Assembly (NCBI GenBank): GCA_037176845.1
Contig: JAYKXP010000002.1
Span: 124,001-188,000 of the forward strand
Direction: 5' to 3'
Origin: Paramarasmius palmivorus
Lineage: Eukaryota > Basidiomycota > Agaricomycetes > Agaricales > Marasmiaceae
Length of the DNA: 64,000 nucleotides
In this document: in pieces, positions 22,860 through 34,899 of the stretch
Numbering within the stretch: position 1 is the stretch's first letter
How the letters are laid out: every line of letters starts with the position of its first letter
Translations under genes and position numbers: made by a program
The notes under the pieces: generated by a model
What the model was told of the DNA's origin: nothing
What the model saw: only the letters and a program-made list of their open reading frames with translations
Databases searched by the model: none

Positions 22860-25163
22860 CTACCATTGTACTGTCACAACAACTGTGCAAGCGCCAAACA
22901 ACATATGGATGGTTGCGAGTTCGTTGACGAACGGGTCTATGTAGCATGACGAAAAGGATACTGGATTCGAGGTTGAATTTAAATTCGCTATGCAACATTA
23001 TCGAAGTAGGATAATGTATGTCTTGCAAATTTCTAACAGAGTTTTCCTTGCGGTCGGAATGGTCTCTTCCATCTCTACCAAGTTGTTGAGAAAGTTGTTG
23101 CATCCGGATATGGAGTAAGAGCTCACCTTCTGCAGCCTTAGTGGTTTCTCTCTTCCCACTACTAGCTGTGACGGGCTCAAGTACCGGATATCCAAGAGAA
23201 CGAGCAAAAATCGTAGTAATCGCATCAAAACCTCTTGCCTTTTGCCATGTGTGAAGAGCGTCGTATATATAGCGTGGCCATGAATCAAGATGTACCCCGG
23301 CAGCATGAAGAGTCACACTCGGTAGACACAAACGTTTACGCAGGCACTCCGGGATTTGAGTCGCGCCATTTACATCGAATGACCAGAAAGATGGTTCGCC
23401 GTTCACCCAATCATCTACCTCCGATAGCTTGCTTGGAGGTGGGTTAATGAAAAGATACACAATATGGTTGTGTGGTGGCTCGTGAAGATTGTGCTCGAAA
23501 TCTAGGGGGCCAAGGGCCTCAGAATCCAGCTCATTGACAAGATTTAACTGAGCATAGAAAGTAGCTATAACTGATCTCAAAAATCAGGAAATTTCGACAG
23601 GGCAGTCGGTTGTTGACATACAGCATTTTTCGAGGTCTCCAACGTTAGCGCCTGCGTTGCAGATATAGTGGGCTTGAGATAACCACGCCTTGTTAAGCTC
23701 CGTCACAGGGAGACACAAGATTCCGAGCTTGCCAGTCATGGGCTGCGTGCAGTGAAACGAAAACCTGAAGAACATGATTTGAGTCCCGTAGACATTGAGG
23801 TGAGCATGATAACTCACCGTGTTAGACCACCAATAGCAGTTTGGTTCCAAAGCACATCGCAACCAGATATTCTCCAAGAATTCCGAAGACATTCTGCGAT
23901 TCTGGTGACTTCGCAGCAATCATCCATCCCCGAATACACAACATCGAACCGCAATTCTTCCAAAGTCTTTGAAGCCATATCGTGAAGGTAACCCCAGGGG
24001 CTCTTTCTTCGCCAAAGACCATCAACCCGGTGCCATTGCACCATTTCTCCTCCGGCCTTGACGCAGGCCTGACAACATGGATGTTCAATGCCAAAAAGAC
24101 GGCTGAGACACACGCAATCATAACAGTAATAGGCGCAAGTCAAGACGTCGTTATCGAGCTTTCGAGAGCCCGTTTTGCTCAGATACCGGACACAAGTGTC
24201 AATCTTGAGCATTTCTGCTGTAGAGCACAAATCCTCGATGTTATGTTCTGGTGCCACCATCCATCGGAAGTTTGGACCTACGGGTCCACGAGAGAACTGT
24301 CCACTTTGCGAGTTTAGCCAGAGTTCCTGATCATCACAGCCCATATGCCCCTAAGTTGAGTGAGCTTTATGTTCCAGTAAGAAGGGGTATGCTTACGGCG
24401 AGCAGGCGAGCGTAGAACATCGTCCAAAAGCTGCCTTGGCCGCAGAAATGTGCCATAGGTATCCAGTCTAGACAAAGAGTCATTTTCCAACATCGTGATG
24501 GCAATGGCCTACACTCACCATCGTAGAAGATAAGCATAGGAATTTTTGAGCGATTCACGCCGAATAGTTGGAAAAGTTCGGCAGGATCACTAAGGCGGCT
24601 TTTAGTACTGGGGATACAATACGGAAAGGCCACACACTAGGTACGAGAGTAGCGGTTGAAATCTGTTCGCCAGATCTGTTAGAATAAAGTGTAAGGCCGT
24701 GGTTTCAGCAAGTTATGCGATATTGAAGGTACCCTCGAAGCATCTCTTCCAGTATAGGTGATCGTTGTAAATGGTCTATTGTCTCCGTAAATCCTGACAC
24801 AGTGGAGCGTCCTTCGACCACTATACACCCGAGCAGGTCGCCCGTTTTCATCGCGGTTCCAGTCCCGGTTATCAGTTGAATATATCTTCTCAATTTTGTA
24901 GATATCCCCCAGACGGATCTCACGATACTGCACCCGGAACCCCAGTCAGTTTATCGAGTTTCATGTATAGGTGAACAACTCACCTCGTCAATCAGCTCGA
25001 GATCATCCTCGTTCCTCCGAGTCTGAAGTTGTTGCTCCACCACGACTCCTCGCTGGATTTCGACAAATTTGACGATATGGTTCAAATTATTGTACTGATC
25101 GCCGTGCACTACGTTGACTGCACTACCTTCCACCGTCAGGTTCTCGGTACCGACAAAGGCCAT
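22860..25163 (-). CDS. GDQN/WLSQAH family paralog E (membrane tail), apparently intact
   Basis: The start at 25163 gives MAFVGTENLTVEGSAVNVVH, then GDQYN, and exon 1 ends DDLELIDE. Exon 2 (roughly residues 61-125) runs YREIRLGDIYKIEK to TITYTGRDASK. Later exons carry LFQLFGVNRSKIPMLIFYD, DWIPMAHFCGQGSFWTM, ELWLNSQSGQFSRGPVGP, CSTAEMLKIDTCVRYLSK, a Cys-rich stretch (CYDCVCLSRLFGIEHPCCQA), YSGMDDCCEVTRIAE, KAWLSQAHYICNAGANVGD, VYLFINPPPSKLSEVDDWV, YDALHTWQKARGFDAIT and FARSLGYPVLEPVT. My favoured last exon uses an acceptor near 22990 and ends with a membrane-like segment (HMLFGACTVVVTVQW) at 22860; a shorter end at 22998 is possible. The order suggests a cytosolic N-terminal kinase-lobe-like module and a membrane-tail anchor. 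Function unknown. Confidence 0.65.
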
Positions 25164-25826
25164 GATGGTTCTGGAGAGGTATTTAGCGGGTAGCGGCGAT
25201 GCGCAAAATTGACAAACGTGTGTACTGTACAGCATCCTTGCCGTTTTTGAAAGTAGTTCGGCCACACAAGCCCACCAGGTATGAGCTGAGCTTATAAGCT
25301 AGCCCAGATTTGTCTTTCGACAAAATTTTTCGGAGAGCCGGAAGGTGATTGGACGACGGTGTTTGAAGAGTTCGTTGGACCTCCAGGGAGCAAGTGCCTG
25401 ATTTTATGGAGAGACGGCAAAAATGGGGATGTCATAGAGTGGTGGGTGTGGTTCCGTGGGGACATGACCAGATGTGATGGGAGAAGGAGAGACGCTGACC
25501 CGCACTGCCAAGCAAGCGTTTTCTTACTTCAACCACAACTACACCATACTTTCACCAATAGACGTATTATTTTCTCCTGGCAATCCTGTCCCACTTTAGC
25601 CGCGGCCGATCCGACAACCTCACCTGAATGCAAATCGCATGGTTCCGGTAAGTGACCTACATTCTTGCTTACGCGCAAGCTTTCTCCCTTTACATTTCAA
25701 GCTTGAAGCTCCTGTTCAATGTTGAAAAGCAAGAAGAAACCCGATTTTATCCAAGGAGTGGCCTACCGAATTTACTCAGCTCATTTGAGACAGTCGTGAC
25801 ACTTTCGTGACACCACTGTTTGTCCC

Positions 25827-27866
25827 ATGCCACCACCAACTCCAGATACGGAATCACCAGTTCGTACACATCCACTGTTACGGCTGGTAAAACACAAGCC
25901 AGCCCACGGCGCCGCAGCGCAAAAACTCCACCAGCTTGCCTTCGTGGAAAAGAACCGAGATGCTTTCTTCACGAGAGTCACTACTGACGATGGTGCCCCT
26001 ATTCTCAATCCCAGAGGACATCCCTATGAACTACTCCAACCATATGTGCATGCAGGGAAAGGCTGCTTGCCCAAGTCTGTCTTGGTCCTTGCAGAATATC
26101 CGACTATTCTATCTGATATTGATCAGTGGTTCAAAAATATTCACCTCTTCGATATCCCGACCGAGGTCTTCTCTGAAGACTACGCTTGGAATCAGTGGGC
26201 TGATATTCCAGATTGTGTTGAAAATGGGGTCAGAGGATCGGAGGAGGTCGGGAATCAAGCTCTGACCGGTGAGTCTGCCACATTCGACATTAGAGGAAAT
26301 CTCAGCGCTCAAGGCCGTGATGAGTTAGACGCTGGTTCTCCTTTTCACAAAACAGTCCAACTCGTTGGCATGCCTGGCACGGGTGAGTACCTGCTATTAC
26401 GAGCCAATCAGCATTGATTCATGGATTTTCAGGAAAATCACTTCTCCTTGTATATATCCTCACGGAACGACTCCTGCGAGGTCTCGACACCTGCTTACAG
26501 GTACACGAGGACTATTTCAGGCTGTAGTGTTCTGACGGTGTCTTCGATATCGCCATTGATCCTGAACTTGATATTGTTCTCAGAGAAAGTGGTTCCCTAC
26601 TCTCAAACAACACATGGTATTTGGTTGACTCGGATTCGGGCCCTCCTGGTGCAATAAACTGCTCTCATGCACGTGTTATACAAGCTTCTGGGTCATACAA
26701 ATGGGTTCTTCGCACTACAGCCATGCATTATCGCTATGTGCTGAAGCCGCCCTCGCTCAAGGAAATCATTATCATGTAAGCAACCCAGCTTCCTCTGCCA
26801 CTCAATTGCAACCTGACCCCTTTCCAGGAAGAATTATCAAGTCTACGCGAAATCAATTCCCGACTCTGAAATCGCTCACTTCTTCTACAAGTATGGGCCA
26901 AGCCCTCTTATGATCTTCAAATATGCCGATTGCACACGCCTGTACGAGAACGATCTAAGCCTTTTCTCTGAGTTATACGGTGTAACGAGAACCGAGGCCT
27001 TCATCTCCCAAGTATACCAAATGCTTGACGGGGATATCAAGCCAGCGTCGGCCTATTCACTTCTTGGTATCTATCCCGGTGCCAACCGTTATGAAATATT
27101 CGTCACTCCCTTGTCCAAGTACGCCTTCCAGTGTATCAAGAAGGCGTTTGTCTACCCACTGAAATCATGGGCCGAAGAAGCGTACGGGATATATGAGAGG
27201 TTCAAGAATAGACCATGGACTCGACCCTTTGCGGGGTGCATACTCGAAGACCAGCTGCACCAGCTGTTGTTGCAAGGTGGAACGTGGAAAGTCAAAGTGT
27301 TGGCTCCGCACAACTCTGCGCAGAGCTCGAGCACCACATGCATCCGACCCAGCTACTGCACCAACAATAACGCCACCTCTTCCAAATGGCTACATATCGG
27401 CCAGGCCACGGCTCTCTTCGACTTCGAGGTCCCTCAGGTGTACTCTGCCCCTCCCACTCTGCACCAATACGACCCTCGCACCGTCGCAGAAACGGACTTG
27501 AAGGAGTCAGGTTACTATTACGAGCCAACAATCCCGGTTCAAGCGACACACCATTCTCACATTGTTAATATCCGCAGTAAAACGGTTGTCGTTTTCCAAT
27601 TCGCTATCGTTCCCGACGTGAAGGTATCGGGTCCAGCCCTGGAGGAGCTGAAAGAACACTATCACGACTTTGACGTGTATTTGGTGGTAATTGGGACAAC
27701 TTTGGATATTACGCTGTCTGTTCCGGCTACTTTTGACTCATTCCTCAAGGCGAGGCTGTATGTGGCGGTTACAGAGGAGGAACTGTTCCCTTCCTTGGCA
27801 GCTCGGACGAAGACCCGTGCTGGACAATCTGGAGATCAGCCGTTGAAGAGAGCACGGGAGGTTTAG
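25827..27866 (+). CDS. Crinkler/RHSP-like P-loop NTPase with C-terminal nuclease-like domain (in-frame TAG)
   Basis: Exon 1 starts MPPPTPDTESPVRTH and reaches VQLVGMPGTG, completed after an intron as GKSLLLVYILTERLL, a Walker A motif at about residue 185. The next part (CSDGVFDIAIDPELDIVL, then NNTWYLVDSDSGPPG) resembles the ATPase core of retrotransposon-hot-spot/Crinkler proteins. An intron 26776-26827 joins to KNYQVYAKSIPDSEIA and a long open frame to 27866. The C-terminal region (YYYEPTIPVQATHHS, then VVVFQFAIVPDVKVSG) resembles the restriction-endonuclease-fold domain of such proteins; this is inference. A TAG at 26525-26527 interrupts the frame shortly after Walker A, and no intron of normal size removes it. 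The gene is therefore either a recent pseudogene or needs an unusual splice. Confidence 0.6.
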
Positions 27867-28354
27867 TGCAATTTGTAAAAGCGACGAATCTTTTTTTTGT
27901 TGTACGTTAGTAGTGAAAACTATAGTCAATTCCAAGCCTTTGTGAAACGGATGTTTACCAAGCTCCTGGATAGGTGTAAAGAAATATGACAGGAAAGGTT
28001 AGATGCGCGGCTCTTCGTTCATTAGTGGTCGCCGTGGATCTCGTCTTTCTCCGCACGGCGAACCTTGACCCCGACAGGCAATGTACGCCGTAAGCTTCAG
28101 GCGAAAGCGGGAAGGTGTCGAGAACGGTGGAGCGCCGATTGGAATGGTCCTCACGATGATTGACCTACGTCCATTGTTGTCCTGTTTCAAGCCCGTATGA
28201 AGAAGCAGCAAATTCACTGTGTAGATTCGCTAGCAATTCTAAACTTGATATGTATTCTGAGAGCGAAGTGTTTGTACAACTTCACTAGTAATTTATCGCA
28301 TATCTGAAAGATTGGAACTTTGGCATCACCGTCTCGGTGTGAAACATTCCACGT
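27867..28354. other. Gap with 3' flanks of the NTPase and the second secreted gene
   Basis: Holds the 3' flank of the NTPase gene (T-rich run and ttgttgtac motif near 27895), which has a second, diverged copy near 32765-32870. It also holds the 3' flank of the second secreted gene (28240-28350), which is similar to 12890-13010. No gene seen. Confidence 0.5.
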
Positions 28355-29037
28355 TTAGCAGAACGTGATGGTGATCTGTGAGTGTCGCAGGTCAGTGACC
28401 ATATCGCCAAAGATTTTGGAGAGAGACTCACTCCAACGTTGTCAGCAACACACTGGACGGGTGCTCCGCCCTCTGTGTTGGACCCAAGGTAAGCGCCAGG
28501 GCAAGCAGAGGCGCTGTTTCCAGTGCATGGTCCCGGAGCAGCAGCAGGGCAGCCGTTGAAAGCGAAGTTCATCTTGTACGTGCTACAAGGACAAGACTTT
28601 GAGTACACGGAACACAACTGCAGGTAAATAGCAAGGACACTCACAACTGGTGGTTACCGAGACCAGGACCGTTCAAGAGGGAGTAATCAGCAGCGTTCTG
28701 GGTGTTACCAGCGTTGCTCGGGTTGGTGAGACTGAACTCGACGATGCCGCAGTTGACACCGGAGCTCAAACAGTTGGCGCCAGAGAACCCGTCAACCCAG
28801 GCTACACCTCCGAGGAGTTGGCCTTGGATGGTACCAGAGCCTCGAGGTGTGGGGTTGCCCTGGTAAAGGAAGACAGCATTACCGCTGCCGCAGTTGTTGA
28901 CCAACTAGAAGAGAATTACGATTAGTGACTGCGAGTTGGAACGACGACAGTGAAAAAGGCCGTACGTTGACGTTGTGAGACTCGGCCAAAGCAGTGGCGG
29001 CGAGAGCAAGGGTAGAGACGATGAGAGAGAACTTCAT
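28355..29037 (-). CDS. Small secreted thaumatin-like/glycopeptide-type protein, copy 2
   Basis: Four exons in the same positions as copy 1 give about 168 aa. The signal peptide MKFSLIVSTLALAATALA is followed by ESHNVN, LVNNCGSGNAVFLYQG, GVAWVDGFSGANC, GVNCGIVEFSLTNPS and ACPGAYLGSNTEGG, with the terminal ITITFC. Eight cysteines are retained; the clearest change is GSCTKKAPGQC in copy 1 against GCPAAAPGPC here. The frame is intact. Introns, 3' flank and the upstream neighbour (relic of paralog C at 29585-29962) are all duplicated together, so this is one half of a segmental duplication. A secreted role at the cell surface or in defence is inferred. Confidence 0.8.
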
Positions 29038-29584
29038 GATCGACTTGAGATGAGAAAGTAGAGCTCTGGGGTAGCTGTGGATGCAAACGAATGCTGCTCT
29101 TCTGGGATGTTTTTCGGCCTGCTTTTATACCAGATTTTTGGGGGTCAGAGTCGAGCGATGCGGAATTTCCGGACCACAGCTTGTTTTCGGCATCGTCACG
29201 GTGGCTTTCCCGACTCTTGCAGTTGGGACCCACGCTCGAATATGCATCAGTGATTTTGAATGAGCCGGAGCTGAAACGAGCTCGGCTGCAACTGTAGAAT
29301 CCAGATGTCACAGAAAGATTGTTGAAAACATAGAGATAAAAATAAGAATTGCAGTGGAAAATACGCCGCCCAGCGGCAAGATCAAAATCATGCACTCATC
29401 GCTGATGTCCGTGTCCTCGCAGGTTGTTTTTGTTTCATGAATAAACGAAAGACGGCGGCTCGGTTCCATACCATTCAAAAAGCATTTCGTATGACGCTGC
29501 CGAACAATTGCATCCAGGTGTTAAGGATCTATGGATAGAAATCAGACGGACAAAATGGGAAAGCGAACCTCGAGCTTACTCACT

Positions 29585-29962
29585 CTACTGCTGTAATGCT
29601 GATAGCCTTCAACAGCCTAGAATAGAGTATTGCGGCGGCCTTAGGTGCCAGAAATGGTTCTTCACACAATGGGTTGGTACTCCGACGCATAACATTGAAA
29701 TGGGGTATCAACTCGGGGAGCTCCTGGTACAGCAGTTTGACAAGCTTTGACCTGGTTTGTTTGCTTCAGAAAGCATACGAACGCCGATCATCAGCACCAA
29801 GACGGGCAACACATGATGGATCGAAGGGTGAGAGCACTGATTCTGGACGAGATGGCGACGGAAGATGATCACGAAGATCATGAGATTGGGGCAAGGACTC
29901 TTAACGAGTGACCGACGTTTACTGGGAGGGCTGATACTACATGAGAAGGAACATCCAACCAC
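29585..29962 (-). pseudogene. Orphan 3' fragment related to paralog C
   Basis: On the minus strand the membrane-like VLPVLVLMIGVRMLSEANKPGQ corresponds to FFKFLTLMIGIYIFSDVYKPGQ in paralog C. It is followed by GVPTHCVKNHFWHLRPPQ, matching YYTRCMEECFWPLTPQ. No upstream exons of the family follow to the right. The fragment stands in the same position relative to secreted gene copy 2 as C does to copy 1. Confidence 0.6.
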
Positions 29963-31331
29963 CCCAACTGGTATGCTTTAGTTGCCTTCGACTCAACGGC
30001 TCAACATTGACCAATCTAGGTATAGCGACCTTTTGGATGACCCCCCGCCCGCGCAGATTTCTATGTCCCTATGGAGATGCTAGAAGGCGAGAAGCAGCAG
30101 GAATCTTTGCATGTAGTTCGGAATGTGTCTGTTCTACATGGGGTATTCGATGCATTCCGTCCTTTGCGGGCCTGGCGTGACGAATTCGTCGTTCGTCTGA
30201 GAAGGAGTCGAGCGAGTTCCTGGGAACGTTTACTGGTTTGAAAGCCTACAAAAAGAGCAAGAAGCTTCAGAGTTGTGGATCAGAAGGATGCAAAGAAACA
30301 TACGAAGTAGAATCTTCCCTCTTTCTTGGACCCACTGCCGAGCGCTCAGGCTGACTGGGAAGCACCGAAGTCCAACTTCAGATCCATCTCGCTGCTCCAC
30401 CAGCGCTGTTACGTCTGGTGAGCAGAGCGGCAGAGATATTTATAAACAGTGGTCTGATTATAGATTGATAGAGCTAGTCTTCGAAGCGAAGCTTGGATGT
30501 GTGCAAGTTGTGTAAGACGAACACCGGTGATGGCCACGCCAGGTTGATGTAACTTCCGAACAGGACGGTCAAGTGTGAAAATCGAATCAAGGCGAAGAAT
30601 ACGCGTACTTTGTCACTTTTCATGAGCAGGAAGGGGCGCGTGTGTCGAAACAGCTGGCGGAAGAAGGTTGTGGGAAAGGGAGAAGTGTGAGCAAAGCATC
30701 CGCGTCGACGTCGGGGCTTTCTTCCGACTGGCGACTACCAAAACCTTCCTTACCCTTCTGCAGACCAGTGCTTTGTTACCCAGACTCTTGATGCATTCAG
30801 ACTTTTTCACGACTAGCACCAGCCATCATTCTCCCCTTTAGCTCTCCAAACTATCAGCGTCGGCCTGTGGCCTTATAATCGACGAAATTGGGACGTGGCA
30901 AAGGCACGCCAACTTTTGCGAAGGAGTATACATATCATTGACCTTGCGTCGGGGAGGGCAGCAAAGGAAAACGCTACCATTGGAGGTATGCTGTTGCTCG
31001 GGATGATGATGCGGTATGGTGCTGATGTCTCTTCACATAGGCTTACTGAATTTGAAACCCTATTTGTCGTTATCATGGTGGAAAGCTACAACGGACATTT
31101 GTACGTTTGCGATATGGAGGAAACGACTTGGTCACACTGAATAACCCGTATGCTACCATCACACAAAAAGTTCCCTGCGTGCAACTCAGGTGAGTTGGCT
31201 GCCAGGTGATAGTCCACCACGACTGACGTACTGAAATATAGGCACCCCTGCGTACCCCTTCTCTGTCCTCGAAACCAAGACAGGAGTACCTATTTCTGGA
31301 GACATACAAAAGCTTTCCTGCTTGATAGGAG
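29963..31331. other. Gene-poor stretch
   Basis: Short ORFs only (for example 30273-30515 and 30895-31140), none with a family I recognise. The right end should hold the promoter of the F-box-like gene. Some of it may be degraded coding sequence, but I cannot support a specific assignment. Confidence 0.4.
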
Positions 31332-32644
31332 ATGCTCCTAATGCCCGTCCCCTTCTTACCATATGAATTGGTCGAGAGGATCGTCACTCATGCAATAGCA
31401 CCCTTATATCAATTCCGAACGAGACAGCAAGCTCTTAACTCCTTCTCTCTAGTGTCACATGCATGGCTCGCAGCGGCGAGACGACACCTCTTTGTCCGCT
31501 TTAGTCTTCCCAAGACAATCGAAGCATTGGATACCATAAAGCTCCTTTGTTCTTCGCCTTACAGTACCCTCCATCTCACCAAGCTCACCTGGCTATACAT
31601 CGGCGCAGATTCATCCCAAAACACACTCGGTGCACTACTCCAGCTATGCGAATCAGGAGCGGTGAGGCAGGTGTTCGCTGGCGTGACCGCGGTCACCATA
31701 CCGGAACAACAAAACGCACTTTTACCTGCGCAGACTTGGCCTCTTCTTTCGCAGAGATTCCCCTACATTGAAGAGTTGGACCTTCAAAACGTTCGCTTCT
31801 CCTCACCCACCGAGTTCTTGCAGCTCGTTGCCTCGTTACCTCGACTTCGGTGCTTGACGTGTCTCAAGATCAACGTCAGACACAAGGAACTTGAGAATTC
31901 GGCGGCGGTGGTGCTCCAAGCTCTGGATACGCTAACCGTAGACTTTCAAGCCTTGGGTGTGCTCTTTCAACGTATAGCATTCAGCAACCTTCGTGTCCTC
32001 AATTTCTACGACATACCAATGTATGGCGGCCGCGCCCTGCCAGATGTTCATAGGATGCTCATGCAGACCGGGAAACATCTGCGGCGTTTACTCTTGTCAT
32101 TGAGTACGCATATCCATGTAGGCGATATGACTCCTGATGGTGAGTCGATGTCACCCGAATCTGCTTTTCCTGTATTCTGACTCCGAATCTTGTTCGCAAA
32201 GCGTTTTCCAGGGCCCTAGACTTATCCCAAACCGCACCACTCCTTGAAGATCTATCTCTTGGCATTGACAAAGTCCTGGTTGTACCGGCTCTTTCTTTTC
32301 AACATCCGCACTTGAATTTAAAGTCGATCAAGATCAGACACGGCATGTACGATGTACACATGGGACCAAGAGACTTGAATGCCCTCGATGCCATTCTCGG
32401 ATCTTCTGTCCCGTCTCCTCGGCATTTAGACATACCGATAGCTATCGATATGCCTCCAGCGTGTTGGTCCAAAAAGGACTGGTGCACTGGGGACGATGGT
32501 ACGAGAAAGCCCGTTGAGGGTGGGCTGGCGTGGAAGAGACAGCAGGAGGGGTTAAGTACGTTGACGTCACTGATGCCTAGGTGTGCAGAGATGAAATGTT
32601 TGCATCCAGAAATCACGTTTAGCAGGAGCAGTGATTTCGTCTAA
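31332..32644 (+). CDS. F-box-like protein with leucine-rich C-terminal region
   Basis: Two exons (31332-32139 and 32202-32644) give about 416 aa, joined as MTPDAFSRALDLSQT. The N-terminus VPFLPYELVERIVTHAIA and SFSLVSHAWLAAARRHLFVR match the agaricomycete F-box-like pattern: LPxE(L/I), then LVS..W...AR..LF. The rest has repeated Leu-rich segments typical of these proteins (LTKLTWLYIGADS, IEELDLQNVRF, LRCLTCLKINV, LRVLNFYDIPMYGG), suggesting LRR-like substrate recognition. Such proteins may act as adaptors of SCF ubiquitin ligases; the partner is unknown. No lesions seen. Confidence 0.75.
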
Positions 32645-33629
32645 CCAGGTGAGTTCCTCCGGTTGCCAGTTATAATCGGCGCTCAATCATTCCCAGATTC
32701 CGAGTCGGAGCCTGCTTCTCGCGGCCTCTCAATTTCCCGGCAGTTCCCTCAATCATGTTGTCCTAGAGTTTTTTTTGTTGTACACTAGTATCAAGGGTTC
32801 ATAATCAATTGCCAGCCTTTGTTTAAGAAGGTCGATGAGACTTGAATATCTTGAATAGAATCTGATAGATGCAAAGGCAAAAGTAGATAGCAAACAGAAC
32901 AAACGCTCTCCAATCAAAGCTTTTCTTTCAGGCTATCGGTATCGCTGGTAATGACTTCGACCGATTTCATTGGTACTCGTCGCAGTGCACATTCTACATC
33001 GGCTTCTGCGAAGGAACTTGGATATCCATGAGTCATGGCACATGCTCATTACTTAGATGAAAAGTGAGGTAGAATCGACGGATCCTAAGAACATTCGAAA
33101 TGACTCTTGGGACACAGCCAAGCGCTGTGGTTTGGTTCAGCAGAAGGTAGCACTTCACAACGGTAACAACACGATTCGAGTCATAGTTGGTATTAATCGT
33201 TGAGTAGTATTGAGCAGTGAGATCTAGGTTCTAGGTTCTAGATTCTAAGTACTTGTACCGGGTGTCAACGCACCCTCGGAACGTTCTGAGTGGCTCGAGC
33301 AATCAGCGACACGAATGCACAGGAAACCAGCCTAAACGTACCTATATCCCTTCGCCTCTGGTTTGCTTCACCAGAGGCAATCCCAGGAAAGGGTCGATCA
33401 GACCTAAAGCAGGTTAGATATGTGGGAGTTGGGCTTGTGTAGACGTAGTTGACCAATATATTGGGATACCACGAACAACAGGATGCGACGTTGCTATCGT
33501 TTTGCTTGGGGATCGAAAACTATAGAAACAAACTTAAAATCCTAGCTCCAGAGCGCATAAAAATTGGATGCTTACCCCAAGCTTAAAATCCGCGTTAAAT
33601 TTCGACCATCTGTTTCGAGTTCTAGAGTT
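32645..33629. other. Intergenic region with an NTPase 3'-flank duplicate and a short 7-bp repeat
   Basis: Bases about 32765-32870 resemble the 3' flank of the NTPase gene at 27885-27980 (T-run, ttgttgtac, then a caattccaagcctttg-like motif). A simple repeat of ttctagg units lies at 33223-33247. No gene recognised; the plus-strand ORF starting 33568 is antisense to the flavin reductase-like gene. Confidence 0.45.
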
Positions 33630-34328
33630 CTACCGTGTCGTCGTGTATGATCGTTTATGGTATATCAATGGTAGCGCCGGGTCGGAAGAAGGTATGTGCG
33701 GGGGAGTGTATACGCTGATTACACGCGCAATATATAGCTCGGACGTTGAGGTAGACGTTTCTGATATCGTATTCTGCCCATCTACCTCCTTTGCTAGCCC
33801 ACTAGCAGATGACCCCAACCCTTCAGACAACGAAATCGGCGGACACGCCAACACACAACTCAACGCTCCCACTGTCCCGCCCAAAATCGGTATACTACCC
33901 TCATTGAGCGTGTATTCCACACCGTCTCCGTCGAAATGGTGGTGTTGAGAGGAATATAGACGTGCAAGGTGTGCTTGTGTCGAGGAGAGGATATTTAGTG
34001 TGAGATGAGTATGTTTTTCTGATATCGCAGCGTTTTCTTCGGGTTTTGGTGTGGTGGAAAGACAGGCTCTTAAAGCCATGTCCATGCGACTAGGCACTCT
34101 TAAAGAGAATGCTACGAGTGGGAAAGGGTCCATTGCTATCGAGGTGAAGGATGAAAGTGTTGTGCCATGGTATTGGTGTCTTGGCTGTCCTGGGTCATCG
34201 AGAGAAGGTGGTAACCGTGCACAGACGACTGTAACTGGCTGGGCGGATTCACGGAGGAGGTTGCGTAGGAGGGTTTTTACGGATTCTTGACTGGAGGAGG
34301 AGAGTTGGCGTCGGATGGTGGGGAACAT
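33630..34328 (-). CDS. Flavin reductase-like (FMN-binding split-barrel) protein, probably mitochondrial
   Basis: A single open exon of 232 aa. MFPTIRRQLSSSSQESVK is Arg/Ser-rich, like a mitochondrial presequence. LLRESAQPVTVVCARL, then YHGTTLSSFTSIAMDPF and PLVAFSLRVPSRMDMALR, are the conserved start of flavin reductase-like domains, where FMN and the substrate bind. AHLARLYSSQ and VGALSCVLAC follow, with a short C-terminal PLIYHKRSYTTTR. The start at 34328 is preferred over 34406 because it places the presequence first. Likely an NAD(P)H:flavin oxidoreductase or flavoprotein oxygenase component; substrate unknown. Confidence 0.8.
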   Translation of the reverse strand: MFPTIRRQLSSSSQESVKTLLRNLLRESAQPVTVVCARLPPSLDDPGQPRHQYHGTTLSSFTSIAMDPFPLVAFSLRVPSRMDMALRACLSTTPKPEENAAISEKHTHLTLNILSSTQAHLARLYSSQHHHFDGDGVEYTLNEGSIPILGGTVGALSCVLACPPISLSEGLGSSASGLAKEVDGQNTISETSTSTSELYIARVISVYTPPHIPSSDPALPLIYHKRSYTTTR

Positions 34329-34899
34329 GGGAGAAGAGGAGAGTCGGGACGCGTCAATTCGGGAACTCGGAGTCGCGTTTCGTTGCCGGTTCTCACAGTG
34401 GTACATTTTGACGATTGAGACAGCTGCAAGTAAAACTTGAACGCGTTACATTTCGTCGACAAGAGGATCTATCGGTTTATAGGACATACAGATAACAGAA
34501 CAAAGGTACAAAACAAGGAGAAGAACACATAGGTTTAAACTAACAAGTACAGTAAACTGCCAACGTTATGTGCCAAGGGACATCGATACACTCTTGGGCA
34601 CTCCTACTTTTTGGAATCAACCTTGAGCTTGAATCCTCAACCAAAACGGCTAGAATCGTACATACTCGCATTAACCAAGCCTAGGTTGCGTAGGCGTTGG
34701 GGCACCCCATCCATTCATCCGTCCTTTCTTTGCGAAATCCGAGTCGGATTTGGGACACGAATTCACGCCTGGATAGTGGGTTGCATGAGGAACAGGAAAG
34801 TCAAAGAACACAGTAACCGTAGCTCACCTTTGGCACGAGATGGCCTGGATTGCGAAGAGACGAGAGAGACTGTTGACTCTGACTCAATTCTCCCCGGAC

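Noticed and set aside
33223..33247. Short tandem repeat of ttctagg
   Set aside because: Only about three to four units; an ordinary microsatellite without further interest.
33568..33948. Plus-strand ORF of 126 aa
   Set aside because: Antisense to the flavin reductase-like gene, whose reading frame has clear domain content.
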